64,000 bases of DNA from Crossiella equi (GCF_017876755.1 NZ_JAGIOO010000001.1:2418001-2482000); one strand, 5' to 3'. Positions 32,109-41,290 are shown, numbered from the stretch's first letter. Made by a program: numbers and translations. The notes: generated by a model from the sequence alone, not told the origin.

Positions 32109-33176
32109 TCAGGCCCCGACGTGCTTGCGCAGCCACACGCGGGTGGCCTCGCGGTACTCGTGCGCGTTCTTGTGCAGGCCGAGCGAGTGCCCCGCGTTGG
32201 GCAGGGTGTAGGTCTCCAGCTTGGCCGCGGGCGAGTAGTACGGCGCCTCGGCGGGCCGCAGCGTCTTGCCGGAGGTGCAGTCGCGCAGCGCGAGCAGGCC
32301 GCAGAACAGGATGTCCTTCTGGCCCACCGCCTGGAACACCGGCACGTTGATGCCCAGCGTGGTCGGCAGGATGATGCCGAACACCGCCACCGTGCCCATG
32401 CCTGGCACCGACACCACGTCCTTGGTGTCCTCGTCGGCCTTGATGGCCTTCGGGTCGGCGTTGGGGGCGTGGTAGAACAGCGGACCGCGCGCGCCCGGCC
32501 GGGTGGCGAACCACAGCGGGTCCGTGCCGCGCTTGCCCAGCACCGGGTCGAGCAGGGCCGGGCCGATGCCCAGCGCCGCGCCCAGGCCCAGCACCGGCAG
32601 GGCGGGCAGGTGGGTCATGCCGGTGAGGATGACGCCGTCGACGTCCTTGTACTTGGCCGCCTCCGCCGCCACGATGCCCGAGCCCACCGAGTGGCCCACG
32701 ATGACGACCTTCTGGAACGGCCTGCCGCCGACCGTGCCCTTGCGCAGGTGCGTGATCACCTGGTGCAGCGAGTCGGCCTCGGCGTCCAGCAGCATCGGGA
32801 TGCTGAGCGGCTTGCTGGACTTGCCGGTGCCCAGGCGGTCCACGGCGAAGGTGGCGAAGCCCGCCTTGGCCATGTCGCGCTGGTAGGAGTACCGGTCAGG
32901 CTGGTACGGCAGGTCCCAGTACGCCCGGTTGTACGTGCCGCCGTGCACCAGCAGCTGCACCACCGGCGGGGTCGTGCCCTGCGGCAGGCACAGCTGGCCC
33001 TGGATGGTGGCGGGCAAACCGGGCAGCAGCGGGAGCAGCCCGGGGCCGGTGACCGGCAGGTCGAGGACCGTGCAGCTCACGGGGTTCGCCGCCGCCACGG
33101 GGGCAGTGGCGACCGCTCCGGAGAAGAGCAGGGCGCACGTCGACGCGACCGCGATCAGCTTCGGTAGCAGTCTCAC
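32109..33176 (-). CDS. Secreted alpha/beta hydrolase, paralogue of the 7.5-kb gene
   Basis: 355 residues with a Sec signal (MRLLPKLIA start, cleavage near VAAANP). Core motifs: LLVHGGTYNRAYWDLPYQ, DRLGTGKSS, nucleophile elbow GHSVGSG and C-terminal NAGHSLGLHKN (catalytic His). LFCGLLALRDC near the end matches LFCGG of the paralogue at 7482, so both share a disulfide-type loop. GTG at 33176 with GGAAGG eight bases upstream. Followed on the same strand by tetR. Probable exported lipase or esterase; substrate unknown. Confidence 0.86.
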   Translation of the reverse strand: MRLLPKLIAVASTCALLFSGAVATAPVAAANPVSCTVLDLPVTGPGLLPLLPGLPATIQGQLCLPQGTTPPVVQLLVHGGTYNRAYWDLPYQPDRYSYQRDMAKAGFATFAVDRLGTGKSSKPLSIPMLLDAEADSLHQVITHLRKGTVGGRPFQKVVIVGHSVGSGIVAAEAAKYKDVDGVILTGMTHLPALPVLGLGAALGIGPALLDPVLGKRGTDPLWFATRPGARGPLFYHAPNADPKAIKADEDTKDVVSVPGMGTVAVFGIILPTTLGINVPVFQAVGQKDILFCGLLALRDCTSGKTLRPAEAPYYSPAAKLETYTLPNAGHSLGLHKNAHEYREATRVWLRKHVGA

Positions 33177-33273
33177 GGAGACAACCTTCCAAGATCGGAA
33201 AAGGTCGAAGAGAGGCCTAACCGTACACCCAGTAGCCAGCCGGATACTTTCAGGTGACCCCCGGCTCGTGGGC

Positions 33274-34626
33274 CTACCGCGCCTGCACGGTCATCGGCAG
33301 CTGGTTCGGCTGCATGGTCGCCTTGACCTTGGCGTACACCTTGCGCCCCGGCACCGGGACCAGGCGCCAGCGCGCGCCCAGCGTGGCGGCCACCATGGCC
33401 ACCTCGACCTGCGCGAGGTGGTGCCCGGGGCACAGGCGGGCGCCCGCACCGAACGGCATATACGCGCCCTTCGGCAACGCCGCCATCCGTTCGGGGGTCC
33501 ACCGGTCGGGGTCGAACCGCGCGGGGTCCGGGAAGTGCTCCGGGTTCTGGTGCAGCGTGTGCTGGCTGACCGCGACCTCGGTCCCGGCCGGGATCCGCAC
33601 GCCGCCCAGCTCCACGTCCTCGCGGGCGCGGCGCATCAGGATGATCGGCGGGGTCCGGCGCAGCACCTCGTTGACGATGCGCTGCGTGTACACCAGGTCC
33701 GGCAGGTCGGCGTAGGTCGGCGCGCGGCCGCCGAGGACCTCGTCCAGCTCGGCGTGGAAGCGGCGCTCGATCTCGGGTCGCACCGCGATCTCGTGGAAGA
33801 ACCAGGCCAGCGCGACCGCGGTGGTCTCCGCGCCGGTGGTGAGGATGGTGACCACCTCGTCGCGGATCTGCTCGTCGGTCATGGCCTCGCCGGTCTCCTC
33901 ATCGCGCGCGGCGAGGAGCACCGAGAGCAGGTCGCCGTGGTCGCCGCCCTGCCGCCGCGCGGTGAGGATGGCCTCCGGGATGACCGCGCGCAGCCGGGCC
34001 GCGGCCTCGTCGAAGCGGCGGTTGCCCGGGATCGGCAACTTCTCCACGAACGCCGGGGAGAACGCGCGCACGAGCACGTTCTCCAGCATCACCGGGATCG
34101 AGCGCTTGATCTCGGTGAGCACGTCGTCGCCGAGCTCGGTGGCGAACAGGGTGCGCCCGGCGATACCGAGCACGAGGTCCTGCATGCGCATGTCCAGCTC
34201 GACCACCTGGCCGGGCGACCACGAGTCGCGGAGCTCACCCGCGAGGGTGGTGATGGTGGACTCGGTGTACGCCGCCACGCGCTGGCGGGAGAAGGCGGGC
34301 AGCACCATGCGGCGCTGGCGCTGGTTGAACGCGCCGTTGGAGGTGGCCAGGCCGTTGCCGAACAGCGGACGCATCTTGTCGAAGGCGATGCCCTTGTCGT
34401 ACTTGTCCGCGTCCACCGCGAGCAGGCGCAGCGCCAGCTCGGGTGTGGTCACCACGGTCACCGGCACCGGGCCGAGGAAGATCTTGACCACGTCGCCGTG
34501 CGCGCCGAGCGAGGTCAGGAAGCGCAGCGGGTCGCGCAGCATCGGGAGCGTGTGGCCGAGCAGCGGTAACCGGCCGGGCACCACCGCTGCCTGCCGCGTG
34601 CCACTGGAGACGTCCATGCCCGCCAT
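33274..34626 (-). CDS. Cytochrome P450
   Basis: 450 residues, class of bacterial three-component-type P450s resembling terpene or fatty-acid oxidising forms. I-helix TGAETTAVAL (acid-alcohol pair E-T), K-helix ExxR in NEVLRRTPP, PERF-type FDPDRW, and heme loop FGAGARLCPG with Cys near residue 395. No ferredoxin or reductase gene is adjacent. ATG at 34626 with GAGGTGG upstream. It is divergent from the methyltransferase gene; a TTGACT (34680-34675) is a possible -35. No terpene synthase is in the window, so the substrate is open. Confidence 0.95.
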   Translation of the reverse strand: MAGMDVSSGTRQAAVVPGRLPLLGHTLPMLRDPLRFLTSLGAHGDVVKIFLGPVPVTVVTTPELALRLLAVDADKYDKGIAFDKMRPLFGNGLATSNGAFNQRQRRMVLPAFSRQRVAAYTESTITTLAGELRDSWSPGQVVELDMRMQDLVLGIAGRTLFATELGDDVLTEIKRSIPVMLENVLVRAFSPAFVEKLPIPGNRRFDEAAARLRAVIPEAILTARRQGGDHGDLLSVLLAARDEETGEAMTDEQIRDEVVTILTTGAETTAVALAWFFHEIAVRPEIERRFHAELDEVLGGRAPTYADLPDLVYTQRIVNEVLRRTPPIILMRRAREDVELGGVRIPAGTEVAVSQHTLHQNPEHFPDPARFDPDRWTPERMAALPKGAYMPFGAGARLCPGHHLAQVEVAMVAATLGARWRLVPVPGRKVYAKVKATMQPNQLPMTVQAR

Positions 34627-34756
34627 CGTCCGCCCACCTCATCTACCAACTGTGTGATAGCGGTAACGATAGGTAGTCAATCCGAGCACTGACGACGCTT
34701 CTCCAGGCACATACACACGATCGGATGGTATTCAAGGCATACCCCACCGATGGGTG

Positions 34757-34786
34757 ACGCTGCGCGGTCCTATGCTTGCGCAGCGT
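34757..34786. promoter_or_regulatory. Inverted repeat surrounding a -10 box upstream of the methyltransferase gene
   Basis: ACGCTGCGC and GCGCAGCGT, perfect 9-bp arms with a 12-bp spacer holding TATGCT, a -10-like hexamer at 34771-34776. An operator that blocks polymerase is likely; an mRNA hairpin is less so because transcription would start near the right arm. Confidence 0.5.
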
Positions 34787-34811
34787 TGTGACGGAAAGGG
34801 GAGTGAACCGG

Positions 34812-35624
34812 GTGGCGGCGGAGCGGAACTGGGTGCCCCTGGGCATCGACACGAGCGTGCCGAGCCCCGCGCGTGTCTACGACTACTGGCTCGGCGGCGG
34901 CCACAACTTCGAGGCCGACCGCGTACTGGCCGAGCAGATCCTCAAGCTGATGCCGGACCTGCGCAGCGCCACGCAGCTCAACCGCTCCTTCCTGCGGCGG
35001 GCCGCGCTGCACATGGTGGAGAACGGGGTCACGCAGTTCCTGGACATCGGCTCGGGCATCCCGACCGTGGGCAACCTGCACGAGATCGTGCAGCGGGCCA
35101 ACCCGGACTGCCGCGTGGTCTACGTGGACCGCGACCCGGTGGCGGTGGCGCACAGCGAGATGCTGCTGATGGGCAACCCCAAGGCGGCGGTGGTCCAGAC
35201 CGACCTGCGCGACGTGGACGGTGTGCTCACCGCGCCGGAGACCCGCAGGCTGATCGACTTCGACCAGCCGGTCGGGCTGATGATGTTGCTGCTGCTGCAC
35301 TTCGTCCCGGATGAGTGGGGCCCGCTCGACCTGATCGCCCAGTACCGCGCCAAGCTCGCCCCGGGCAGCTACTTCGCGGTCTCGCACGTCTCCGGCGACA
35401 CCGACGTGGACAACCTGGACGAGGCGGTCGAGCTGTACAAGCGTTCCTCGAACGCGCCGATCGTGCGCACCCACGACGAGGTGCTGCGTTTCTTCGACGG
35501 CTTCGAGCTGGTCGAGCCGGGCCTGGTGGGCTGCGCGTTCTGGCGCCCGGACGGGGTCGGCGACGTCACGGACAAGCCGGAGATCAACAACCTGCCGTTC
35601 GCCGGGGTCGCGCGGAAACCCTGA
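34812..35624 (+). CDS. SAM-dependent methyltransferase, DUF574 (Methyltransf_19) family
   Basis: 270 residues. The family start VPSPARVYDYWLGGGHNFEAD is distinctive (quoted in part: ARVYDYWLGGGHNFEAD), with SAM-binding FLDIGSGIPTVGN and acidic YVDRDPVAVAH. These proteins are very numerous in actinomycetes, often next to regulators, and mostly uncharacterised. GTG at 34812 is preferred: GGGGAG lies 8 bases upstream; the GTG at 34803 has that site immediately adjacent. The divergent gene is a P450, but nothing ties them to one pathway. Substrate unknown. Confidence 0.9.
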   Translation: MAAERNWVPLGIDTSVPSPARVYDYWLGGGHNFEADRVLAEQILKLMPDLRSATQLNRSFLRRAALHMVENGVTQFLDIGSGIPTVGNLHEIVQRANPDCRVVYVDRDPVAVAHSEMLLMGNPKAAVVQTDLRDVDGVLTAPETRRLIDFDQPVGLMMLLLLHFVPDEWGPLDLIAQYRAKLAPGSYFAVSHVSGDTDVDNLDEAVELYKRSSNAPIVRTHDEVLRFFDGFELVEPGLVGCAFWRPDGVGDVTDKPEINNLPFAGVARKP

Positions 35625-35656
35625 GACCGGGCGGTGTCCCGCGCTAGCGTGCGGGC

Positions 35657-37612
35657 GTGACCGACCCCCTCGCAGAGATCGAGACCGTCCTGACCGGACG
35701 GCCGGACAAGCTGGCCTTCCGCGCGCTCTGCTCGGCCGTGCTGCGGGCCGGAGGCGGCCCGGAGCTCGTCGCCTCGTGCCAGGAGCGGCTCCGGTCCTGG
35801 CCGGACGAGGTGCGCCAGGCACCGTGGTCCTGGCTGGCGGCGCTGGAGTCGGGGGTGTCCAGCCCGGTGTGGCCGCTGGTCCGCTCGCTGGACCCGCGGT
35901 CCGGGCGCGACGGCCTGCGCGCGGCCGCGCTGCCGGACCCCCGCGTGTGGCCGCAGGTGCGGGCGGTGACCCGCGTCGAGCTGCCCTGGTACTCCCCCAA
36001 GCCCCTCGCCGAGCTGGCCGAGAACGTCGACCACTGGCCCGAGCTGCGCGAGGTCCGGCTCGGCGCCCGCACCACCGGTGACGACGAGGTGCTCGCGGCG
36101 CTCGCGGGCTCGGCCGCGATCCCACGGCTGACCGCACTGGAGGTGGTCACCAGCCGGGAGGACTGCCGGTACTTCGACATCCCGGGGTTCCCGGTGGACC
36201 GGCCGCTGCGGCTGCGGCACGCCGGGCTGCTGGCCCCCGACCTCACGCGGCTGCTGGCCGCGGGCCTGCTGCCGGAGCTGCGGTCGGCCGAGGTGCTCAT
36301 CAGCAGCGCCGAACAGGCCCGGGCGCTCGCGGACTGCCCTCAGCTGGCGGCGCTGGCCCGGCTGGCGGTCGGGTTCCGCTGCGGCCGCGACGGCAGGCAC
36401 CCGCTGGGTGAGCCGTTTTTCGGCAATGTCCTGGCCGAGGACGACGAGGCGGCCGAGGTGTTCTTCGCCCGCGCCGACCTCTCCGGCCTGCGCGCGCTGG
36501 CCGTGCGCGGGCCCGCGCTGTCCTCGGTCCGCGAAGGACTCGGGGTGCGCGGGGTCGAGGCGATCACCGCCAGCGGGGTGCTCGGCCGGGTGACCGAGCT
36601 GACCCTGGAGTCGCTGCCGCTCGGGGACACCGCGCTCGCCGGTGTGCTCGGGGCGGTGGACCGCGGGAGCATCGAGGAGCTGGTCCTGGCCGACGTGGGC
36701 GGTACCGACGCGGTGGCGGCCGCGTTCGCCGCCGCCGAGGGGTTCCCGTGCCTGCGGCGCCTCGACCTGCGCGAGAACCACCTGGGGCCGGGCGGGGTGC
36801 GGCAGCTCACCGGGGTGCCTATGCCCGCGCTGGCCCACCTGGACCTCAGCGGGGGCCGCACGGGCTCGCCGTACTACGGGGAGCCCGAGGTGCAGCCGGT
36901 CGGCGACGCCGGGGCCGGGGCGCTGGCCGCGTCCGGGTTGAGCGTGACCTCCCTGGCGCTCGCGGCCACCGGGCTCGGGCCGGACGGACTGGCCGCAGTG
37001 CTCGGGCTGCCGCTGGAGGTCCTGGACATCGCGCACAACCCGGTGGGCGAGCTGCCCGACGGGCCCGCGTGGCAGACCCTGCGCACGGTGGACCTCACCG
37101 ACTGCGCGCTGTCCGCGCCACCGCCGTCCGGGCCGCGCCTGGAGAGCGTCTCGTTGGCGTACAACAGCATCCGGGACGGGCAGGCGCTCGCGCGGTGGCC
37201 GGTGCTGCCCCAGCTGCACGCACTGGACCTGCACGACCACCTGATGTCCGATGTGGACCTGCTCGCCCTGGCCACCTCCGGGGCGGCTCGGCGGCTGGTG
37301 GAGGTGGACCTGGAGCAGGACTGCTGGAACTCCGGGCGGCGCCGGTACGACACGCCGCTGCCGCGCGCGGTGGTCGAGGAGGCCGCGTTCCCCGGGGCGG
37401 ACTCGCTGTTCCTCGGTGTGGTCGACGAGTACCACGGGGTCCGGCTGTCCGCCGGGCTCAGCGCCGCCGACCGGGCCGAGCTCGCCGACGGGGCCCGGCC
37501 CGCGCTCCTGGCCTTCCTCAGCCACCTCGACTTCGAGGAGGAGGTGACCGAGGAGCCCGAGGTGCGCGGCGGCACGGACTTCCGTCAGCCCCGGGAGCGC
37601 GAGCGCCGGTAG
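35657..37612 (+). CDS. Leucine-rich-repeat-like protein
   Basis: 651 residues with irregular LRR-type repeats: VTELTLESLPLGDTAL, LRRLDLRENHLGPGG, LAHLDLSGGRTG, VTSLALAATGLGPDGL, LEVLDIAHNPVGEL and LESVSLAYNSIRDG. The first 120 residues are helical. No signal peptide, so cytosolic. Similar 'TIGR02996-type' LRR proteins occur in actinobacteria and myxobacteria without known function; protein-protein binding is the reasonable guess. The GTG at 35657 follows TAGCGT (35645-35650) by 6 bp, a leaderless start. It overlaps the convergent 53-residue gene by 28 bp. Confidence 0.8.
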   Translation: MTDPLAEIETVLTGRPDKLAFRALCSAVLRAGGGPELVASCQERLRSWPDEVRQAPWSWLAALESGVSSPVWPLVRSLDPRSGRDGLRAAALPDPRVWPQVRAVTRVELPWYSPKPLAELAENVDHWPELREVRLGARTTGDDEVLAALAGSAAIPRLTALEVVTSREDCRYFDIPGFPVDRPLRLRHAGLLAPDLTRLLAAGLLPELRSAEVLISSAEQARALADCPQLAALARLAVGFRCGRDGRHPLGEPFFGNVLAEDDEAAEVFFARADLSGLRALAVRGPALSSVREGLGVRGVEAITASGVLGRVTELTLESLPLGDTALAGVLGAVDRGSIEELVLADVGGTDAVAAAFAAAEGFPCLRRLDLRENHLGPGGVRQLTGVPMPALAHLDLSGGRTGSPYYGEPEVQPVGDAGAGALAASGLSVTSLALAATGLGPDGLAAVLGLPLEVLDIAHNPVGELPDGPAWQTLRTVDLTDCALSAPPPSGPRLESVSLAYNSIRDGQALARWPVLPQLHALDLHDHLMSDVDLLALATSGAARRLVEVDLEQDCWNSGRRRYDTPLPRAVVEEAAFPGADSLFLGVVDEYHGVRLSAGLSAADRAELADGARPALLAFLSHLDFEEEVTEEPEVRGGTDFRQPRERERR

Positions 37613-37746
37613 GCGGTGGTGCCGATCGTGCCGAGCACCAGCGCGAGGCCGATGAGCTGGAGGCCGGGTGAGTCGTCGTGGCCGCCGTAGACCACGGCGG
37701 CGGCGCCCAGGAGGACCACGAGCAGGGCGAGCAGGTACTTCGTCAC
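37585..37746 (-). CDS. 53-residue membrane protein, third gene of the DUF2975 operon
   Basis: Short protein with two hydrophobic segments (YLLALLVVLLGAAAVVYGG and LIGLALVLGTIG) and a basic Arg/Ser end. GTG at 37746 overlaps the stop of the HTH gene by 4 bp and has GGAGGAG upstream, so it is translated with it. No family name known to me; too small for a transporter. A small accessory to the DUF2975 membrane protein is possible. Confidence 0.72.
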   Translation of the reverse strand: MTKYLLALLVVLLGAAAVVYGGHDDSPGLQLIGLALVLGTIGTTAYRRSRSRG

Positions 37747-37964
37747 GGGGTCTCCTCCTCGTCCGGGACGTACTCCAGCAGGTCGCCGGGCTGGCACTCC
37801 AGGACCTGGCAGATGGCCTCCAGGGTGCTGAAGCGGACGGCCTTGGCGCGGCCGTTCTTCAGCACCGCCACGTTGGCCGGGGTGAGGCCCACGCGTTCGG
37901 CGAACTCGCCCACGCTCATCTTGCGCTTGGCCAGCTGCACGTCGATGCGCACGACGATCGGCAT
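37743..37964 (-). CDS. Cro/C1-type HTH regulator (YozG-like)
   Basis: 73 residues, one HTH domain of the YozG type: MPIVVRIDVQLAKRKM, then SVGEFAERVGLTPANVAVLK and STLEAICQVLECQPGDLLEY. ATG overlaps the stop of the DUF2975 gene by one base (TGATG). The DUF2975 membrane protein plus small HTH pairing is known from Bacillus yoaS-yozG. The palindrome in the operon promoter is its likely binding site (autoregulation, inferred). Confidence 0.92.
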   Translation of the reverse strand: MPIVVRIDVQLAKRKMSVGEFAERVGLTPANVAVLKNGRAKAVRFSTLEAICQVLECQPGDLLEYVPDEEETP

Positions 37965-38443
37965 CAGATCACCTCGTCGAGGTCGCTGCGCAACTGCGTG
38001 GCCTGGCCCAGCAGGGCGCGCAGGATCATGACCACCAGGATGAACACCGTCAGCGCGGTGGTCAGCAGGAGCAGCACCATCGGCATGCCGGGGTCGTCGG
38101 CGTTGATGACGACGGTGACGAAGAAGCCGACCAGGACCAGCCACACCGCGCTCAGCGCCCAGACGATGAGGTCCACCCAGATCATCGAGCCCTCGGTGAA
38201 GATCCGGTCCTTCTTCACCAGGGTCAGCAGCTTCCAGGTGGCCACCACCGTCGCCTCGGCGCACAGCAGGCAGAACACCGCGAGCGCGGTCAGCGGCCAG
38301 CGCAGGTACGCCTGTTCGGGCTGGGTTTCCGCCATGTGGGCGAACTGGCCCGGGAAGGACAGGGTCTGGAGGACCAGCAGGATCCCGAACAGGGCGACGA
38401 GGAACACCCTCAGCGGCAGGATGACGCGTTGTACCGTGAACAT
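37964..38443 (-). CDS. DUF2975 membrane protein (YoaS-like)
   Basis: 159 residues, four membrane segments (about 5-27, 48-70, 88-112, 120-143), with the family loop KKDRIFTEGSMIWVDL between segments 2 and 3. Function unknown; always paired with a small HTH gene, which here follows with a one-base overlap. The ATG is placed 6 bp after GATACT and 17 bp from TTGACT, a complete leaderless promoter. Confidence 0.9.
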   Translation of the reverse strand: MFTVQRVILPLRVFLVALFGILLVLQTLSFPGQFAHMAETQPEQAYLRWPLTALAVFCLLCAEATVVATWKLLTLVKKDRIFTEGSMIWVDLIVWALSAVWLVLVGFFVTVVINADDPGMPMVLLLLTTALTVFILVVMILRALLGQATQLRSDLDEVI

Positions 38444-38449
38444 GCACCG

Positions 38450-38478
38450 AGTATCGATAGTGATCTATCGAAAGTCAA
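38450..38478 (-). promoter_or_regulatory. Leaderless promoter of the DUF2975 operon with a palindromic operator in its spacer
   Basis: Minus strand TTGACT (38478-38473), 17-bp spacer, GATACT (38455-38450), then 6 bp to the ATG. The perfect palindrome TCGATAG-TGAT-CTATCGA fills 38454-38471, so a bound repressor would block polymerase. A second palindrome TCGATCGA lies at 38479-38486. Confidence 0.8.
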
Positions 38479-38489
38479 TCGATCGACGC

Positions 38490-39977
38490 TCAGTTGAGAT
38501 GTGTGATCGAGGGCCACAGCTCGTCCCAGGTCCGGGTCAGGCCCTGGCACAGCCAGACCGTGCCGCCGTGCTCGCGGTTGCGGATGCCGAGGGAGTTGTG
38601 GACGGTGGCCACCTGGCGCAGCTCGGTGCACGCGGTGCGCGCCCAGACCGGGGCGTCCGGGAACTTGGCCGGCTGCACCAGGATCGCGTCCCGCGCGGTG
38701 GCGGGCGGGCGTTCCCAGGCCGCGTAGCCCCGGTATCCACTGTGGACACTGGGCAGGCCGTGCGCGGGCCCGTAGCGTTGCAGGGCCGCCGCTTCCCCGA
38801 AGTTCTCGGTGACGATCGTGGTGCGCGCCCGCTCGGCCGGGGACAGGTTCCGGTACACCCCGGCGACCGTGCTCGTGAGCTCCGGCCAGCCGAACTGCTC
38901 GGTGGCCAGACCGTTCAGCTGGAGCACTGGTACGCGGTCCAGCAGGTGCACCGGGACCAGCGGCAGCGCCACCGGCAGGATGAACAGCGCGGACAGCGTG
39001 CCCGCCGCGGTGGCCACCACCGCCCGGCCCCGGGACCGGCCGAGCCAGCCGTCCACCACCAGCGCGCCCGCGGCCAGCAGCGGCGGGTAGGCGTCGAAGA
39101 GGTACAGCGGCGAGCCGCCCGCGACCAGCAGCGCGGCCGCGAGCACCAGGTAGGCCACGCCGAACAAGCGCAGGTCCGGGGTGCGCAGCAGCCGGACCAG
39201 GCCGCCCACCCACAGCGGGACCAGCAGCGGGCCGACCACCAGCGCCTGCATGGCCACGAACGCCACCCCGCCCGCGCTGCCCTCACTGAGGATCTGGGCC
39301 ATGCGCAGCTGCGGCAGCCCGTTGGACACCTGCCACACCAGGTTCGGCAGCCAGACCAGCACGGCCAGCCCGGCCCCGGCCCACAGCCACGGGCTGCGCA
39401 GCAGCGCCCTCGGGCCGGTGGCCAGGATGCCGACCAGCAGCGCGGCGACCAGGGCGCCGATGAGGTACTTGTTGTGCAGCGCGACCCCGAGCACGCCACC
39501 GGCGGCCAGCAGCAGGCGCGGGTCGGCACCGCGCACGACCTTGACCAGCAGCCACACCAGCGCGGCACTGAAGGTCAGGTCGAAGGTGGTGGTGTGCAGC
39601 ATGTGCCCGGGCACCAGCACCGCGCCGGACAGGCCGGTGGCGACGGCGGCCAGCACCTGCGCGCGCCGGGTGCCGCCGAGCTCGCGGGCGGTCAGCGCGA
39701 CGAGCAACACGGTCAGCCCGGCGGCGAGCGCGGCGGGCAGGCGCAGCGCGGTCAGGGAGTCGGGGAAGAGCAGGGCCATCAGGCGCGCGACCATCGGGGT
39801 GAACGAGGGCTGGTCCGGGTAGCCCCACGCCGGGTGCGCGCCCGCGGCCTCGAAGTACAGCTCGTCGCGGTGCGGGCCGTACTCCCCGCTGACCAGCACG
39901 AGCAGCAGCGCCACCGCCGCCGAGGTGAGCAGCGCGCCCCGGGCCAGGGCGGGGCGGGTGGAGGTGTCCGGGATCAT
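38490..39977 (-). CDS. GT39/ArnT-type membrane glycosyltransferase
   Basis: 495 residues with about 10-12 membrane segments in the first 350 residues and a soluble C-terminal part. The GT-C catalytic acidic pair lies in the first outer loop (GPHRDELYF), followed by GYPDQPSFTPMVARL and HNKYLIGALV, all typical of the ArnT/PMT_2 group. Such enzymes move a sugar from a polyprenyl-phosphate donor to lipid, protein or glycan outside the membrane. ATG at 39977; no strong ribosome site. No partner genes nearby, so donor and acceptor are unknown. Confidence 0.85.
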   Translation of the reverse strand: MIPDTSTRPALARGALLTSAAVALLLVLVSGEYGPHRDELYFEAAGAHPAWGYPDQPSFTPMVARLMALLFPDSLTALRLPAALAAGLTVLLVALTARELGGTRRAQVLAAVATGLSGAVLVPGHMLHTTTFDLTFSAALVWLLVKVVRGADPRLLLAAGGVLGVALHNKYLIGALVAALLVGILATGPRALLRSPWLWAGAGLAVLVWLPNLVWQVSNGLPQLRMAQILSEGSAGGVAFVAMQALVVGPLLVPLWVGGLVRLLRTPDLRLFGVAYLVLAAALLVAGGSPLYLFDAYPPLLAAGALVVDGWLGRSRGRAVVATAAGTLSALFILPVALPLVPVHLLDRVPVLQLNGLATEQFGWPELTSTVAGVYRNLSPAERARTTIVTENFGEAAALQRYGPAHGLPSVHSGYRGYAAWERPPATARDAILVQPAKFPDAPVWARTACTELRQVATVHNSLGIRNREHGGTVWLCQGLTRTWDELWPSITHLN

Positions 39978-40048
39978 GCCCGCAAGCGTGCCGAGCGCGC
40001 GGGTCCGCAGACCATGGGTCTGCGCCCCGAGCGCCGGTGGTGCCAGGT

Positions 40049-41245
40049 CTACCTCAGCGGTTCACCGCCGCCCGCCAGGAAGCGGTGCACCCACAGGGTG
40101 GCCGCGCCCAGCGCGATCGCGTCCGGGCCCAGCTCGCAGGTGGCGATCGTGGTGCCGTCGAACGGGTGGTCCAGCGCGTAGGCGCGGGCGGTGTCGCGGA
40201 TGAGCGGCAGGTGCTGCTCGGCCAGCAGCAGCCCGGCCCAGCCGCCGAGCAGGATGCGCTCGGGGTTGAACAGGTTGACCAGGTTCGCGATGCCCGCGCC
40301 GAGGTAGCGCGCGCTCTGCTCGACCAGCGCGCGGGCGGCCGGGTCCGGGTCGGCGAACGCGGCGCGCAGCGCGGCCTCCTCCGCCAGCAGCGGGCCGGTG
40401 TCCCCGCGCAGCGCGCGGTACCGGGCGACCATGGCCTCCGCCCCGGCGAAGACCTCCAGGCAGCCGCGGGAACCGCAGCGGCAGGGCGGGCCGTCCAGGG
40501 CCAGCGTGGTGTGGCCCCACTCCCCCGCGCTGCGGTGCGCGCCGCGGAAGGAGGTGCCGTCCACGATGACGCCCGCGCCGACGCCGGAGCCGATCAGCGC
40601 GATCACCGCGTGCCGCGCGCCCCGGCCCGCGCCGAACCACATCTCGGCCTGGCCCATGGTGTTGGCGCCGTTGTCGATGTGCAGCGGCAGGTCGGTCTCC
40701 TTGCGCAGCAACGCCTCCAGCGGGACGCGCCGCCAGGCCGGGGTGTGCCCGTGCACGAGCAGCTCCCCCGCCCCGCCCTGTTCGACCACACCGGGCACCC
40801 CGACGCCGATGCCCAGCACGGTGCCCGGGTCGACGCCGGCGAGCACCTCGTCCAGGCCCGCGCGCACGTGCTTGGCCACCAGGTCGGGCTCGATCTCCTC
40901 CGGCGCCAGCGGCAGCGTGGCCTCCGCGCGCACCGCCAGGGTGAGGTCGAAGGCCTTGACCCGCACCCAGGTCTCGGCCACCTCGACGCCGACCACCGTG
41001 GCATACCGGGCATTCACCCGGACCAGGCTGCGCGGGCGGCCGCCGTCGGAGTCGACCTGGCCCGCCTCGCACAGCACGTCCTCGGCCAGCAGCGCGGACA
41101 CCACGTTGCTCACCGAGGCCTGGCTCAGCCCGGTCGCGGTGGCGAGATCCTGACGGCTGCGCGCGCCGTCGAAGTACAGTCGACGCAGCACAGCGGCCCT
41201 GTTCGCGCGGCGCAGGTCGTGCACGGTCTGGTTGGTTCTGCCCAC
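40049..41245 (-). CDS. ROK-family transcriptional regulator
   Basis: 398 residues. N-terminal winged HTH (RQDLATATGLSQASVSNVVS) followed by a ROK sugar-kinase-like domain: GIGVGVPGVVE, HIDNGANTMG, IGSGVGAGVIVDG and the zinc motif GPPCRCGSRGCLE. Members repress sugar-utilisation genes and respond to a sugar. GTG at 41245 has GGGAGGA upstream; earlier frames run into the promoter region. It is divergent from a secreted GH30 glycosidase, whose gene is the probable target, through the palindrome at 41291-41315. Confidence 0.93.
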   Translation of the reverse strand: MGRTNQTVHDLRRANRAAVLRRLYFDGARSRQDLATATGLSQASVSNVVSALLAEDVLCEAGQVDSDGGRPRSLVRVNARYATVVGVEVAETWVRVKAFDLTLAVRAEATLPLAPEEIEPDLVAKHVRAGLDEVLAGVDPGTVLGIGVGVPGVVEQGGAGELLVHGHTPAWRRVPLEALLRKETDLPLHIDNGANTMGQAEMWFGAGRGARHAVIALIGSGVGAGVIVDGTSFRGAHRSAGEWGHTTLALDGPPCRCGSRGCLEVFAGAEAMVARYRALRGDTGPLLAEEAALRAAFADPDPAARALVEQSARYLGAGIANLVNLFNPERILLGGWAGLLLAEQHLPLIRDTARAYALDHPFDGTTIATCELGPDAIALGAATLWVHRFLAGGGEPLR

Positions 41246-41290
41246 CCGGTCCTCCCGACTCCTTGACGGGATTATCCGTCGGCCAGTTAA

